NCBI GenBank assembly: GCA_015056945.1
Contig: SVFH01000011.1
Location: forward strand, 32,943 to 96,942
Length of the DNA: 64,000 nucleotides
Reading direction: 5' to 3'
Source: Lachnospiraceae bacterium
GTDB taxonomy: Bacteria; Bacillota; Clostridia; Lachnospirales; Lachnospiraceae
Positions 7,820-16,897 of the stretch are shown in pieces. The stretch's first letter is position 1. Each line of letters opens with the position of its first letter. The notes under the pieces were generated by a model. The model searched no databases, was not told the DNA's origin, and worked only from the letters and a program-made list of their open reading frames with translations. The position numbers were made by a program, and so were the translations under genes.

Positions 7820-9937
7820 TTAAATAAGCGCATTAGCATCCAAAATCAAAGCAACTTCGCCATCACCTAAAATCGTAGCACCGCTAATCAACTTGCATTT
7901 GCCGACAAATTTACCCATGGACTTAATAACAATTTCCATCTGACCGATTAATTCATCAACCACAAGACCGGCAAGTCTGTCGCCCTTCTTTGCAATTAAC
8001 ACAACCAAATCCTCATCCGGTTTACTTGTACTTTCCACATCAAGAATTGTGTTCAGGCGAATCAAAGGAATTACAACGCCTCTTAAATGAATCACTTCCT
8101 TACCCTGTACTGTTTTAATTTCAGATACGGGAATATTTTCAATCGTCTGAATAGAACCTAATGAAATTGCATATTTTTCATTTCCTACAACAACCATAAG
8201 TGCCTGAATAATCGCAAGAGTCAACGGAAGACGTATAATAAATGTACTTCCCTTTCCAAGTGTTGTTCTGGTTTCGATTTCACCGCTTAATGCTTCGATT
8301 TTACTCTTTACAACATCAAGTCCGACGCCACGACCGGAAACGTCTGATACCTTTTTCGCCGTCGAAAAGCTTGGCAGGAATAACAAATCGATAATTTCTT
8401 TATCCGTCATATTCTCAGACTGTTCGGAAGAAATAATACCCCTTTCGACAGCCTTCGCTTTTACCGCTTCAACATCAATACCATTACCGTCATCACTTAC
8501 TTCAATTACAACATTATTTCCGTCCTGATAAGCATCAAGGAAAATAGATCCAACTTCGGGTTTTCCTCTCTGTAAACGAACCTCTGCAGTTTCCAAACCA
8601 TGATCTGCAGAATTACGTAACAAGTGCATAAGCGGATCGCCGATTTCATCCACCACAGTACGATCAAGTTCTGTTTCTTCACCGGACATATATAATTCCA
8701 TCTTCTTGTCGAGTGTTTTAGACAAATCTCGAATCATTCTGGGGAATTTACTTACAACACTTTCAATCGGAACCATTCGTACCTTCATAACGGATTCATG
8801 CAGGTTCGTCGTTACACTTTCAAGATATTCAATCTGTTCATTAAAAGCGAGGTTAATTGCACCGACTTCACTTGCGGCAGCACTCACGAGAGAGTTCTTT
8901 GAAATAATAAGCTCACTTACAAGATTCATAAGAACATCAAGTTTTTCAATATCTACACGAACGGTTCTGTTAACAACCGGCTTACCCGCCTGTTTCTTTC
9001 CCTGATTTCTTGCAGGTGTGGAAACATTATCCTTAGCAGTTTCTGCTGAAGTCTGTACAGGAGTGTTCTGAATAACCGGAGTCGTGATACTCTCCGCTTC
9101 TTCCACTTCCTGTTCTATATCGATTTCATCCTCATCTTTAGCAACTTCAACATTTTCGAGATCAATTTTACCGCCAATTGCATCAGCTATTTCCGATACA
9201 TTCTTAATTGCTTCAATAATTTTTTCCAGCGGATGTTCTGACAAAAAAATCAAACTGAATTCAAACTCAAACTGCTCATCTTCGATTGCCTGTGCACTCG
9301 GGGCAGAAATAAGAATTTCACCAAGCTCTTCCAATGTTTTAAAAACAAGGAATGCCCTGGCTGCTTTCAAAATACAGGTTTCCTGTACGAAAACAGTAAT
9401 TCCGTATGCAATAATATTCTGACTGGAAGCTTCTGCAATCAGTGAACATTCCTGTTCATTTAAAGGTATCTCTCTCCATTTTTCGGCAAAAGAAGTATCT
9501 GGCGTGGAAACAGAAGGCTGAACTTCTTCTATAACCGGTTCCACAATTCCGTCTTTTGAAGAGAGAATATCATTCAATGCTTTAATCAGGGGCGCATTAT
9601 CATCTGTACCTTCATCAGCAGTTTCCTGAATATAAATCAAATAATCTTCTAATGCATCGATACACTGAAAAATAACATCGATAATCTCAGCCGTCACGCG
9701 GATATTGTTATTTCTTACCTCTGAGAATACATTTTCCATATCATGTGTTAATGTTTGCATTCTCTTATATCCCATGGTTCCGGCCATACCTTTTAACGAA
9801 TGTGCAGCACGGAAAATTTCGTTAATGGTATCCATATTATCCGGTTCTTGTTCAAGAATGAGAATCTGTGTATTCAGATTTTGAATATGTTCTCTGGTTT
9901 CATCAATGAAAATGTCTAAATATTGGCTTACATCCAT
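7820..9937 (-). CDS. cheA: Chemotaxis histidine kinase CheA
   Basis: CheA autophosphorylates in response to receptors and passes phosphate to CheY and CheB. The 705-residue protein has all five domains: P1 phosphotransfer with AAHSLKGMAGTMG (H46), a P2-like CheY-binding region (about 165-265), a Gln/Thr-rich linker, P3 dimerisation starting near VRVDIEKLDVLMNLV, P4 kinase with N box LLRNSADHGLE, G1 DDGNGID and G2 GRGVGLDVV, and a C-terminal CheW-like P5. AGGGGG lies upstream of the ATG. It follows cheB by 12 bases. Confidence 0.96.
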   Translation of the reverse strand: MDVSQYLDIFIDETREHIQNLNTQILILEQEPDNMDTINEIFRAAHSLKGMAGTMGYKRMQTLTHDMENVFSEVRNNNIRVTAEIIDVIFQCIDALEDYLIYIQETADEGTDDNAPLIKALNDILSSKDGIVEPVIEEVQPSVSTPDTSFAEKWREIPLNEQECSLIAEASSQNIIAYGITVFVQETCILKAARAFLVFKTLEELGEILISAPSAQAIEDEQFEFEFSLIFLSEHPLEKIIEAIKNVSEIADAIGGKIDLENVEVAKDEDEIDIEQEVEEAESITTPVIQNTPVQTSAETAKDNVSTPARNQGKKQAGKPVVNRTVRVDIEKLDVLMNLVSELIISKNSLVSAAASEVGAINLAFNEQIEYLESVTTNLHESVMKVRMVPIESVVSKFPRMIRDLSKTLDKKMELYMSGEETELDRTVVDEIGDPLMHLLRNSADHGLETAEVRLQRGKPEVGSIFLDAYQDGNNVVIEVSDDGNGIDVEAVKAKAVERGIISSEQSENMTDKEIIDLLFLPSFSTAKKVSDVSGRGVGLDVVKSKIEALSGEIETRTTLGKGSTFIIRLPLTLAIIQALMVVVGNEKYAISLGSIQTIENIPVSEIKTVQGKEVIHLRGVVIPLIRLNTILDVESTSKPDEDLVVLIAKKGDRLAGLVVDELIGQMEIVIKSMGKFVGKCKLISGATILGDGEVALILDANALI

Positions 9938-9949
9938 ACATTTAACCCC

Positions 9950-10564
9950 CTAGATATTTTTTATCTTTTCCACCATCTGTTTCAAAGACAGCGTTTCATG
10001 TTTTAATTTAGATTTTGCAATACTTCCCGGCATTCCGTATACAACGCATGATTCCTTATCCTGAATCCATATTTCGGTTTCTTTAAATTCCGAAAGATAA
10101 GTAATACCTTCAGTACCATCACATCCCATGCCGGTTAATACAATGCAATACACTTTACTGTAACCGCTTCCTGCAAGCGATTCATATGTATAGTTCGCAC
10201 AAGGTTTCACTCCTTCACGAAAAGGTTCGTCCGTAAGTAGAATCAAATGCGATGCCGGCGTTTTATATACTCTCATGTGTTTTCCGCCCTTTGCGAGATA
10301 CACGTGACCGGGTAAAATACAATCTCCCGTTTCCGCTTCTTTTACACTTAGTTCGCATTTATCGTTTAATCTTCCGGCAAATAATGCAGTATATTTTTCA
10401 GGCATGTGTTGAACCACAAGAATCGGTATTTTCAAATCTCCCGGGACTTCCGAAAGAAGATTTGTAAGCGTTGATGGTCCGCCAGTCGAAGAAGCAATTA
10501 CAATAATTGAATTATGATTATCCGACAAATTCTGTTCTATGGCCCTTCCACCTTCTTTTTTCAT
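9950..10564 (-). CDS. cheB: Stand-alone CheB methylesterase domain (no receiver)
   Basis: CheB removes methyl groups from receptor glutamates. This 204-residue protein is only the catalytic domain: the triad Ser in ASSTGGPST (S26), His in VVQHMPEKY (H53) and Asp in LTGMGCDGTEG (D149) are all present. The usual N-terminal receiver (about 120 residues, with a phosphorylated Asp) is absent, and the 320 bases upstream hold no frame that could encode one. The catalytic core begins only about 20 residues after the ATG. No ribosome site precedes that ATG, and an extended -10 lies just upstream, so the message may be leaderless. No cheR is present in the window. Confidence 0.88.
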   Translation of the reverse strand: MKKEGGRAIEQNLSDNHNSIIVIASSTGGPSTLTNLLSEVPGDLKIPILVVQHMPEKYTALFAGRLNDKCELSVKEAETGDCILPGHVYLAKGGKHMRVYKTPASHLILLTDEPFREGVKPCANYTYESLAGSGYSKVYCIVLTGMGCDGTEGITYLSEFKETEIWIQDKESCVVYGMPGSIAKSKLKHETLSLKQMVEKIKNI

Positions 10565-10575
10565 ATTATGTTTGT

Positions 10576-10584
10576 ATTATACCA
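10576..10584 (-). promoter_or_regulatory. Extended -10 promoter element for cheB
   Basis: The minus strand reads TGGTATAAT, an exact extended -10 (TGnTATAAT). No good -35 lies at 17 bp. Transcription from it would start only about 5 bases before the cheB ATG, giving an almost leaderless message. It is the best candidate to restart transcription after the ycgR terminator. Confidence 0.5.
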
Positions 10585-10787
10585 TACAACCAACTACTCA
10601 TGCGTGCATTATAATGTTTTTGTTGATATTTTTTCATTATTTTTACTTATTATTTTCTGTTTTCGTTTCATTTTTTGTAAACTTTGTACCAATCACACCT
10701 TTTATTCCGTAAAATCATCTCTTTATTTGCTTCACAAACTCTCCTTCGTCTCGAAATCATTTACAGCATCGAGTTTTCCACAACAAA

Positions 10788-10841
10788 ATAAAGAATGTGC
10801 ATAGCACATTCTTCGCGCGTGAGCGGTGTTGCTCGGCAACA
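10788..10841 (+). repeat. 54-bp structured repeat, copy 1
   Basis: This copy matches 63123-63176 at 52 of 54 bases. It can form three successive hairpins: GAATGTGC/GCACATTC with loop ATA, CGC/GCG, and TGTTGC/GCAACA. The two differences fall in the apical loop of the last hairpin (TCG versus TTA), leaving the stem intact. It lies just beyond the ycgR terminator, on the opposite strand relative to transcription. It resembles a dispersed intergenic palindromic element. Confidence 0.8.
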
Positions 10842-10879
10842 AAAAAACGTTGCAATTCAAACATTTGAATTGCAACGTT
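10841..10879 (-). terminator. Strong terminator after the ycgR-like gene
   Basis: AACGTTGCAATTCAAA (10846-10861) and its exact complement (10864-10879) form a near-perfect 15-16 bp hairpin, followed on the minus strand by seven T. It begins only a few bases after the ycgR-like stop codon, inside the fla/che cluster. Confidence 0.88.
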
Positions 10880-10885
10880 AATACG

Positions 10886-11623
10886 CTACTTATAATTCTG
10901 TCTTCGTTTTCGTTCTTCTTCAAAAATATAGCGGATAATCTCTTCGCGATCATTATTATTTATAAATGAAAATTTAACGCGAAGTTCATACATTGTATTG
11001 TTTTTTTCCATTCGCTTGCAGGCAAGAACCATTGCAATCTGATAGTATGTTCTTTTTGCACCGTTTCGAGACAGCTCATATCTGCAGACAATCCCCTCTC
11101 CTGTTTCAAACGGAATGGAAGAAATAAATCGAATCCCGCCTCCGCTGATATCAATGGTCGTTGCTTTAGAATACGGCAAATCATCCGGTTCAAAATTCGT
11201 CTGACGCGCAAACAATCTCGTTTCTTCCTCGTTCAATTCACGTACTCCGATTTCCATACTACAGGTAAAACGATAATATTCTCTTCGCTGATATTTCTGA
11301 ATATTGCTCACCAGCTCAAGCTCTAAAAGGTAAAGCTGTTCGTTTTTATATCTTTTATTCACCCGCGCAAGACACTGAAACAGCCCCTTTGCAGTAATGA
11401 AATGAAGTTCATATTCTGCATCCTGCTGCAATAATACCAGCTTATTCTTCTCAATCGGCATCATTATCTCGATATGCTCTTCATCAATCAAATCCATGAT
11501 AACTGTATGATATTTTTTGCGTCCGAATGTTCCGTCATCAAGCATGACGCCATCCATTGCAAGAACTTCGACTTTTGTTCCGATTTCTATATAATTGCTT
11601 AATAACAATTCATTTCCACTCAT
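10886..11623 (-). CDS. YcgR/YpfB-like flagellar brake with PilZ domain
   Basis: Proteins of this type bind c-di-GMP and slow or stop the flagellar motor. The 245-residue product has an N-terminal YcgR-type domain (about 5-105) and a C-terminal PilZ domain (about 112-240). The c-di-GMP-binding motifs are visible: RREYYR (RxxxR) near 113-118 and the [D/N]xSxxG-type DISGGG near 160. Its ATG overlaps the flhG stop (ATGA), suggesting translational coupling. Being in the fla/che cluster ties c-di-GMP to motility. The terminator directly after it suggests this is the last gene of the upstream transcript. Confidence 0.88.
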   Translation of the reverse strand: MSGNELLLSNYIEIGTKVEVLAMDGVMLDDGTFGRKKYHTVIMDLIDEEHIEIMMPIEKNKLVLLQQDAEYELHFITAKGLFQCLARVNKRYKNEQLYLLELELVSNIQKYQRREYYRFTCSMEIGVRELNEEETRLFARQTNFEPDDLPYSKATTIDISGGGIRFISSIPFETGEGIVCRYELSRNGAKRTYYQIAMVLACKRMEKNNTMYELRVKFSFINNNDREEIIRYIFEEERKRRQNYK

Positions 11624-12498
11624 ACACTTTTCTTTCCGGCTACTATATGAGAGAAAAAGGCTGCCATTCCGCGTTTCGGAACAGTTTGATGAATTTCTTT
11701 ATTCATCAGAATTGCAGCAATTTCTTCATATGCCTTAGTTGATATTGCTTTCGGTGAGTTAATTGATACCGGCATCTGTTGCATTACGGATCTCGCCAGT
11801 TCCTGATCCTGCGGAACTGCTCCCAAATACTCGATTGGAAGTTTCAAATACCTTGAAACAACAGCATTCAACTTCGCAAACAACGTCTTGCCTTCCTCTA
11901 ACGTATCAACTCTGTTTGACAGAACTTTAATCTTGGTTGTTTCGGCCGAAAATCTCTCGTGTCGTCCCAATGCTTTCAACAAAGTATAAACGTCTGTGAT
12001 AGAAGTCGGTTCCGGTGTTGTGACCAAAATAATCTCACCACTTGCTACAAGAAACTCTAATACTGCATCAGAAATACCGGCTCCGGTATCTACGACAATG
12101 ATGTCTGCCATTGCATCAAGTTCTGCCAGATTCTGAATAATATATGTCAGATAGTCACGACTTAAATTTGACATACCGACAATACCGGATCCTCCGCTGA
12201 CGAAACCGATTTCTTCCGGGCCCCATGTAATGATGTCACGCATACTCATCCCTTTATATATTAAATCATACAAATTGTGTTTAGGGACTGCTCCAAACAT
12301 GATTTCAATGTTCGCAAGGCCAAAGTCTGCGTCGAGAATAATCACTCTCTGCCCCATTCGCCTGAACTGTATGGCAAGATTAATTGCTGTATTAGATTTA
12401 CCTACACCGCCCTTGCCACTTGTAACCGTAATAACTCTTGCTACCGGCCGTTGCTGATTAGCTTTAATGATATTCCTTAAATTTTGTGCCTGATCCAT
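11620..12498 (-). CDS. flhG: FlhG (YlxH/FleN) MinD-like ATPase
   Basis: FlhG controls flagellar number and position together with FlhF. The 292-residue product is a MinD/ParA ATPase with the deviant Walker A TSGKGGVGKSNTAINLA (about 26-42), an IILDADFGLANIEIMFG segment and a DIIVVDTGAGIS Walker B. The short MDQAQNLRNIIK start resembles the FlhF-interacting N-terminus of FlhG. The ATG at 12498 has TAGGAG upstream; a longer in-frame extension overlaps flhF and was rejected. It follows flhF by 13 bases. Confidence 0.92.
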   Translation of the reverse strand: MDQAQNLRNIIKANQQRPVARVITVTSGKGGVGKSNTAINLAIQFRRMGQRVIILDADFGLANIEIMFGAVPKHNLYDLIYKGMSMRDIITWGPEEIGFVSGGSGIVGMSNLSRDYLTYIIQNLAELDAMADIIVVDTGAGISDAVLEFLVASGEIILVTTPEPTSITDVYTLLKALGRHERFSAETTKIKVLSNRVDTLEEGKTLFAKLNAVVSRYLKLPIEYLGAVPQDQELARSVMQQMPVSINSPKAISTKAYEEIAAILMNKEIHQTVPKRGMAAFFSHIVAGKKSV

Positions 12499-12511
12499 GG
12501 TTATTCTCCTA

Positions 12512-13705
12512 CTATTTGCCGCCAAGAAGTTTCTTGACAATACTCTGCGCATCAAAAGAGGCGATATCATCAGGTACATTCTGTCCGCATGTAATGTAAG
12601 ACATCTCTGCGCCGGTGTATAATTTTAAATTCAGCAGATTGCCATAAGTATCCGTTTCATCCATCTTGGTAAAAATAAGCTTATACTCTGTCATTTTCTT
12701 ATACGAGTCTGCAATAGATAACATATCTTTGTATTTTGTATTAGCTGCAAGAACGAGAAACACTTCTGTCTCTGCTTTCGCTCTGATGGATTCAACGTAT
12801 TCTGTCATTGTTTCTCTTTGAGTATCATTATACTGTGAATGCCCCGCAGTATCAACTAAAATATAATCAAATTCTTTAAAATTTTCGACCGCTTCTATAA
12901 TTTCTTCTGTTGTATAGATGACGCGGAAAGGTATCTCAAGTATATTAGCATACGTTCGAAGCTGCTCTGCAGCTGCAATTCGAAATGTATCCGCAGTCAA
13001 CAATGCCACCTTCTTTTTATCTTCTACCACAAACTGCGAAGCAATTTTAGCAATTGTGGTTGTTTTTCCGACACCGGTTGTTCCTACAAAAAAGAGTATC
13101 TTCACACCTTCTTTAGCAGGAACAATCTTTTCGGCCTTACCGAAACGTAAAATCATCCTCTGATAGATATTTGACAGAATCTGTTCCATCAAAGCATCTT
13201 CTTTCAGACCTTTTTTCACTTCATCAAGAATGGAAGAAATATATTGCTCATCCACTTCATTTTCTTTCAACATGGACGTAACCATTGCAAAAGTGTTGGA
13301 CAGTTCTGTAGACGATTCTTCTTTTCCTGCCTCTTTTTCTTTCGCAACAGCATCTGCCTTAGATTCTTCATTAGCCTTTTCGGACTTACTCATCTGTTTT
13401 TCAAGCATTACTTCAAGAGAACTTAATCGTTCTTCTATTTTTTTCTCCTCCATCAGAAAAGTCGCCTTTTCTTTGGTATCCTCTTTCGGAGATTCTTCTT
13501 TCTTTTTCTCGTAAGAGCGTTCCGAAACCGAATTTTCTTCCTCTTTTGCAACTGTCACTTCAAAATAGGAACTTTTAAACAATCTCATAAGCCCCTTTTG
13601 TTTTATCTCTTTCGAGTTCATTAAAACAACACAGTCCCCTAATTCTTTTTGGGCAAGTGAAAGCGCATCTGATTCAGTTTTTCCGTGATATTTTTTAATG
13701 ATCAT
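12512..13705 (-). CDS. flhF: Flagellar SRP-like GTPase FlhF
   Basis: FlhF is an SRP54/FtsY-related GTPase that specifies where flagella assemble. The 397-residue protein has an N-terminal MIIKKYHGKTESDALSLAQ B domain, a variable Glu/Lys-rich linker (about 55-135), an N domain, and a GTPase domain with FFVGTTGVGKTTTIAKIA (P-loop about 208-215), ILVDTAGHSQYN and LIFTKMDETD. Its ATG overlaps the flhA stop (ATGA). Confidence 0.94.
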   Translation of the reverse strand: MIIKKYHGKTESDALSLAQKELGDCVVLMNSKEIKQKGLMRLFKSSYFEVTVAKEEENSVSERSYEKKKEESPKEDTKEKATFLMEEKKIEERLSSLEVMLEKQMSKSEKANEESKADAVAKEKEAGKEESSTELSNTFAMVTSMLKENEVDEQYISSILDEVKKGLKEDALMEQILSNIYQRMILRFGKAEKIVPAKEGVKILFFVGTTGVGKTTTIAKIASQFVVEDKKKVALLTADTFRIAAAEQLRTYANILEIPFRVIYTTEEIIEAVENFKEFDYILVDTAGHSQYNDTQRETMTEYVESIRAKAETEVFLVLAANTKYKDMLSIADSYKKMTEYKLIFTKMDETDTYGNLLNLKLYTGAEMSYITCGQNVPDDIASFDAQSIVKKLLGGK

Positions 13706-15738
13706 GCTATAGTCACCATCCCTACAGATTGTAATTCAACATCAGACTCTATCTCATTATAAGAAACGACAATCAAGTCTTTAAAATAATCTTCTGAAAG
13801 ACGTTTAAAGTACATACGAACAATCGGCGAAGTTAGTACAATAGGATTCTTGCCGAGACGTTCAAGTTTCTCTGTTTCTGTTTCCACACTTTTCATGATT
13901 TTTTTGGTTGTTTCGGGGTCAAGCGTCAAATATGCCCCCTGTTCCGTCTGTTTCACGCTTCCCATAATCTCCTGTTCCAATTTAGGATCAAGAGTAACAA
14001 CACTTGTGGTTTCATTCGGCGGGAAAAATTTGCCTGAAATTGCACGTTTTAATCCCTGACGTACGTATTCAGTCAAAATATCCGTATCCCTTGTTGTCGT
14101 TGCATGATCCGCAAGTGTTTCAAAAATCGAAAGCAAATCCCTGATAGAAATACCTTCCTTAAGAAGATTCTGCAACACCTTCTGCACTTCGCCAAGTCCT
14201 AAAAGTTTCGGCACCAGTTCATCCACAAGAACAGGATTTGATTCTTTCAGATTGTCGACGAGACGCTGTACATCCTGTCTCGTTAAAAGTTCTGCGAGAT
14301 GATGTCTGATAATTTCCGTTAAGTGTGTTGCAATAATAGAGGGCGGATCAACAACTGTGTATCCGGCAGCCTCTGCGCGTTCTCTCTGTCCTTCGGTTAC
14401 CCATAAAGCCGGCAAATGAAAGGATGGTTCGAAAGTAGGAATACCTGCTATTTCTTCCGTTACAAAACCGGGATTCATTGCCATATAGTGATCAAAAAGA
14501 ATTTCCCCTTCACTCACCTGAATTCCTTTGATTTTGATGATATACTGATTCGGGTTAAGCTGAATATTATCTCGCAAACGAATAATCGGCACTACCGTAC
14601 CAAGTTCAAGTGCAATCTGACGTCTGATCATTACCACACGATCAAGCAAATCACCGCCCTGATTTACATCCGCAAGGGGAATAATTCCATAACCAAACTC
14701 AAGTTCAATCGGGTCAACCTGCAAAAGTGAATTCACATTCTCAGGTTGTCTTGCCTCAGTAGCCGCAATTTCTTCTTTCGAAACTTCTCCTTCAATCTTA
14801 TGTTCTTCCAGACTGTTCTGCATCAGTCTTCCACAGATAATAAACACTGCACCAAATCCTACATATAAGACAAGATTCAGCGGTGTCAGAATTCCAAGCG
14901 CGGCAACCGTCGCTCCTACGAAATACATAACCTTCGGTACACCAAATAATTGTTTCAATATTTCACTTCCGAATTCTGCATCTTTAGAACCCTTCGTTAC
15001 AAGAATACCGGTCGATAATGAAATCAGCAACGAGGGAATCTGGCTTACAAGACCATCACCGATTGTAAGGATAACATATTTTTCAAGTGCGTCCACAATA
15101 TCCATCTTTTGCATCAGAACGCCCATTGCGATACCACCAATGACATTAACGGCAGTAATAATAAGTCCGGCAGTTGCATCTCCTTTCACATACTTAACCG
15201 CACCATCCATGGAACCAAAGAAATTCGCTTCATATTGAATCTTTTCTCTGCGAATTTTCGCTTCTTCATCCGTAATCGCACCTGTATTCAAATCAGCGTC
15301 GATTGCCATCTGTTTACCGGGCATTGCATCAAGTGTAAATCGCGCCGTTACTTCAGCAACACGCTCAGAACCTTTGTTGATTACAACAAACTGAACAATA
15401 ATCAATATGATAAAAATAATAATACCTACTATCAAATTTCCGCTGCCGACAAAGGAACCGAAAGTCTCGACAACATTTCCGGGTTGTCCGGTTGTCAGAA
15501 TCAATTTCGTGGATGAAACATTTAATGCAATTCTAAAAATTGTTGTAAACAAAAGGATTGTCGGGAAATACGACATATCCAGAACTTCCTTTGCAAACAT
15601 ACATGCAAAAAGAATCACAAACGAAATACTAATATTCAGAGTGAGAAAAATATCAAGAACAAAACTCGGAATCGGTACAATCAACATGACAAAAGCGGCC
15701 AAAATATATAACGCAATACCAATATCTGCTTTTTTCAC
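13702..15738 (-). CDS. flhA: Flagellar export gate protein FlhA
   Basis: FlhA forms the nonameric ring of the flagellar type III export gate. The 678-residue protein has about eight membrane segments in residues 1-310, a FHIPEP-type cytoplasmic loop (FTLDAMPGKQMAIDADLN) and a large soluble C-terminal domain that docks export chaperones. An ATG exists at 15762, but the sequence AAGGAGGTG lies inside that extension and sits 8 bases before a GTG at 15738. I therefore place the start at the GTG, giving VKKADIGIALYIL (read as Met). Confidence 0.94.
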   Translation of the reverse strand: MKKADIGIALYILAAFVMLIVPIPSFVLDIFLTLNISISFVILFACMFAKEVLDMSYFPTILLFTTIFRIALNVSSTKLILTTGQPGNVVETFGSFVGSGNLIVGIIIFIILIIVQFVVINKGSERVAEVTARFTLDAMPGKQMAIDADLNTGAITDEEAKIRREKIQYEANFFGSMDGAVKYVKGDATAGLIITAVNVIGGIAMGVLMQKMDIVDALEKYVILTIGDGLVSQIPSLLISLSTGILVTKGSKDAEFGSEILKQLFGVPKVMYFVGATVAALGILTPLNLVLYVGFGAVFIICGRLMQNSLEEHKIEGEVSKEEIAATEARQPENVNSLLQVDPIELEFGYGIIPLADVNQGGDLLDRVVMIRRQIALELGTVVPIIRLRDNIQLNPNQYIIKIKGIQVSEGEILFDHYMAMNPGFVTEEIAGIPTFEPSFHLPALWVTEGQRERAEAAGYTVVDPPSIIATHLTEIIRHHLAELLTRQDVQRLVDNLKESNPVLVDELVPKLLGLGEVQKVLQNLLKEGISIRDLLSIFETLADHATTTRDTDILTEYVRQGLKRAISGKFFPPNETTSVVTLDPKLEQEIMGSVKQTEQGAYLTLDPETTKKIMKSVETETEKLERLGKNPIVLTSPIVRMYFKRLSEDYFKDLIVVSYNEIESDVELQSVGMVTIA

Positions 15739-15790
15739 ATCGAGCACCTCCTTTTTTGTCATATTTTTCTAATGAATCTAATCATTCAGA

Positions 15791-16897
15791 TTAAATCTTT
15801 CCTTGTGCTTTATAAACCATTACCAGAATATCTGCCACGGCTTTATACAATTCAGGCGGAATCACAGCTCCCAATTCAACATTATGATAAAGCATTCTCG
15901 CCAGTGGTTTATTCTCTACAATCTCAACATGATGTTCTTTGGCAACCTCTTTTATCTTCGCAGCAAGATGGTCACAGCCTTTCGCCACCACATAGGGTGC
16001 ATCATACAATTTATCATCATATTTGATTGCAACTGCAAAGTGTGTAGGATTTGTGATAACAACATCAGCCTTAGGCAAATCCTGCATCATTCTTCTTTGT
16101 GAAGCCTGCATCATTCGTTGTCTGATTTTTCCTTTTATCTTAGGATCACCTTCAGACTGCTTAAACTCATCCTTGATTTCCTGTTTGGTCATCATCATAT
16201 CTTTGTTAAACTTCCACTTCTGATAGATGAAATCTGCAAAAGCTAACACAGCATAAATCAGGGATATTTTCAATCCCAGATTAATTGTCAATTCGCCGAC
16301 CAGGGCAATTGCCTGTTCAACCGGCATATCAAGAAGAACAAAAAGCGAACGCCACTCATTCTTAAGCGTGGTATAAACAACAATCGAAATCAATAATATT
16401 TTAAAAATAGCTTTGATTAATTCCACCAGTGAATTCAGCGAAATAATTTTTTTAAAACCTTTTATCGGATCTAATTTGCTGAATTTCGGCGCTAAAGGTT
16501 TCGTGGTCGGCTCCCATTTAACCTGCATAATTTCAACGACAATTCCGCCGATTAAAGCAACAGCCAAAAAAGGTAACATATACAAAAGCATCCGTAAGGA
16601 CACTTCTCTTAACAGATAAGCATGGTCCCAGACCGAAACCTCGCCCGCAACAAGTTTGGTAAACTCCGGAATTCTGTTATAAACAAGGGAAAAAGTTTCC
16701 ATAAACTGTGTCCCTATTACACCTACCCAAACTTTTAAAAGGACAAAAAGTGCCAGAATACCTACACACAACCCCAATTCACGGCTTCTTGCCACCTGAC
16801 CTTCTTTTCTTGCATCACGCAATTTTTTAGGAGTGGCCTGTTCCGTTTTTTCACCACCGGGGCCATCCGCAAATAACTGCAAATCAAGAGCAAGCAT
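15791..16897 (-). CDS. flhB: Flagellar export switch protein FlhB
   Basis: FlhB switches export specificity from hook to filament after self-cleavage. The 368-residue protein opens with GEKTEQATPKKLRDARKEGQ, has four membrane segments, and carries the autocleavage site NPTH (residues 283-286). It is separate from FliR, although the two are fused in some Clostridia; its ATG lies directly after the fliR stop codon. Confidence 0.96.
   Translation of the reverse strand: MLALDLQLFADGPGGEKTEQATPKKLRDARKEGQVARSRELGLCVGILALFVLLKVWVGVIGTQFMETFSLVYNRIPEFTKLVAGEVSVWDHAYLLREVSLRMLLYMLPFLAVALIGGIVVEIMQVKWEPTTKPLAPKFSKLDPIKGFKKIISLNSLVELIKAIFKILLISIVVYTTLKNEWRSLFVLLDMPVEQAIALVGELTINLGLKISLIYAVLAFADFIYQKWKFNKDMMMTKQEIKDEFKQSEGDPKIKGKIRQRMMQASQRRMMQDLPKADVVITNPTHFAVAIKYDDKLYDAPYVVAKGCDHLAAKIKEVAKEHHVEIVENKPLARMLYHNVELGAVIPPELYKAVADILVMVYKAQGKI

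Larger units (their letters stand above)
10565..10885. other. 321-base non-coding region between ycgR-like gene and cheB
   Basis: I see no credible gene here. In transcription order it contains a strong terminator (10841-10879), one copy of a 54-bp structured repeat (10788-10841), an AT-rich stretch, and an extended -10 promoter element immediately before cheB. It interrupts an otherwise tightly packed cluster. Confidence 0.8.
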
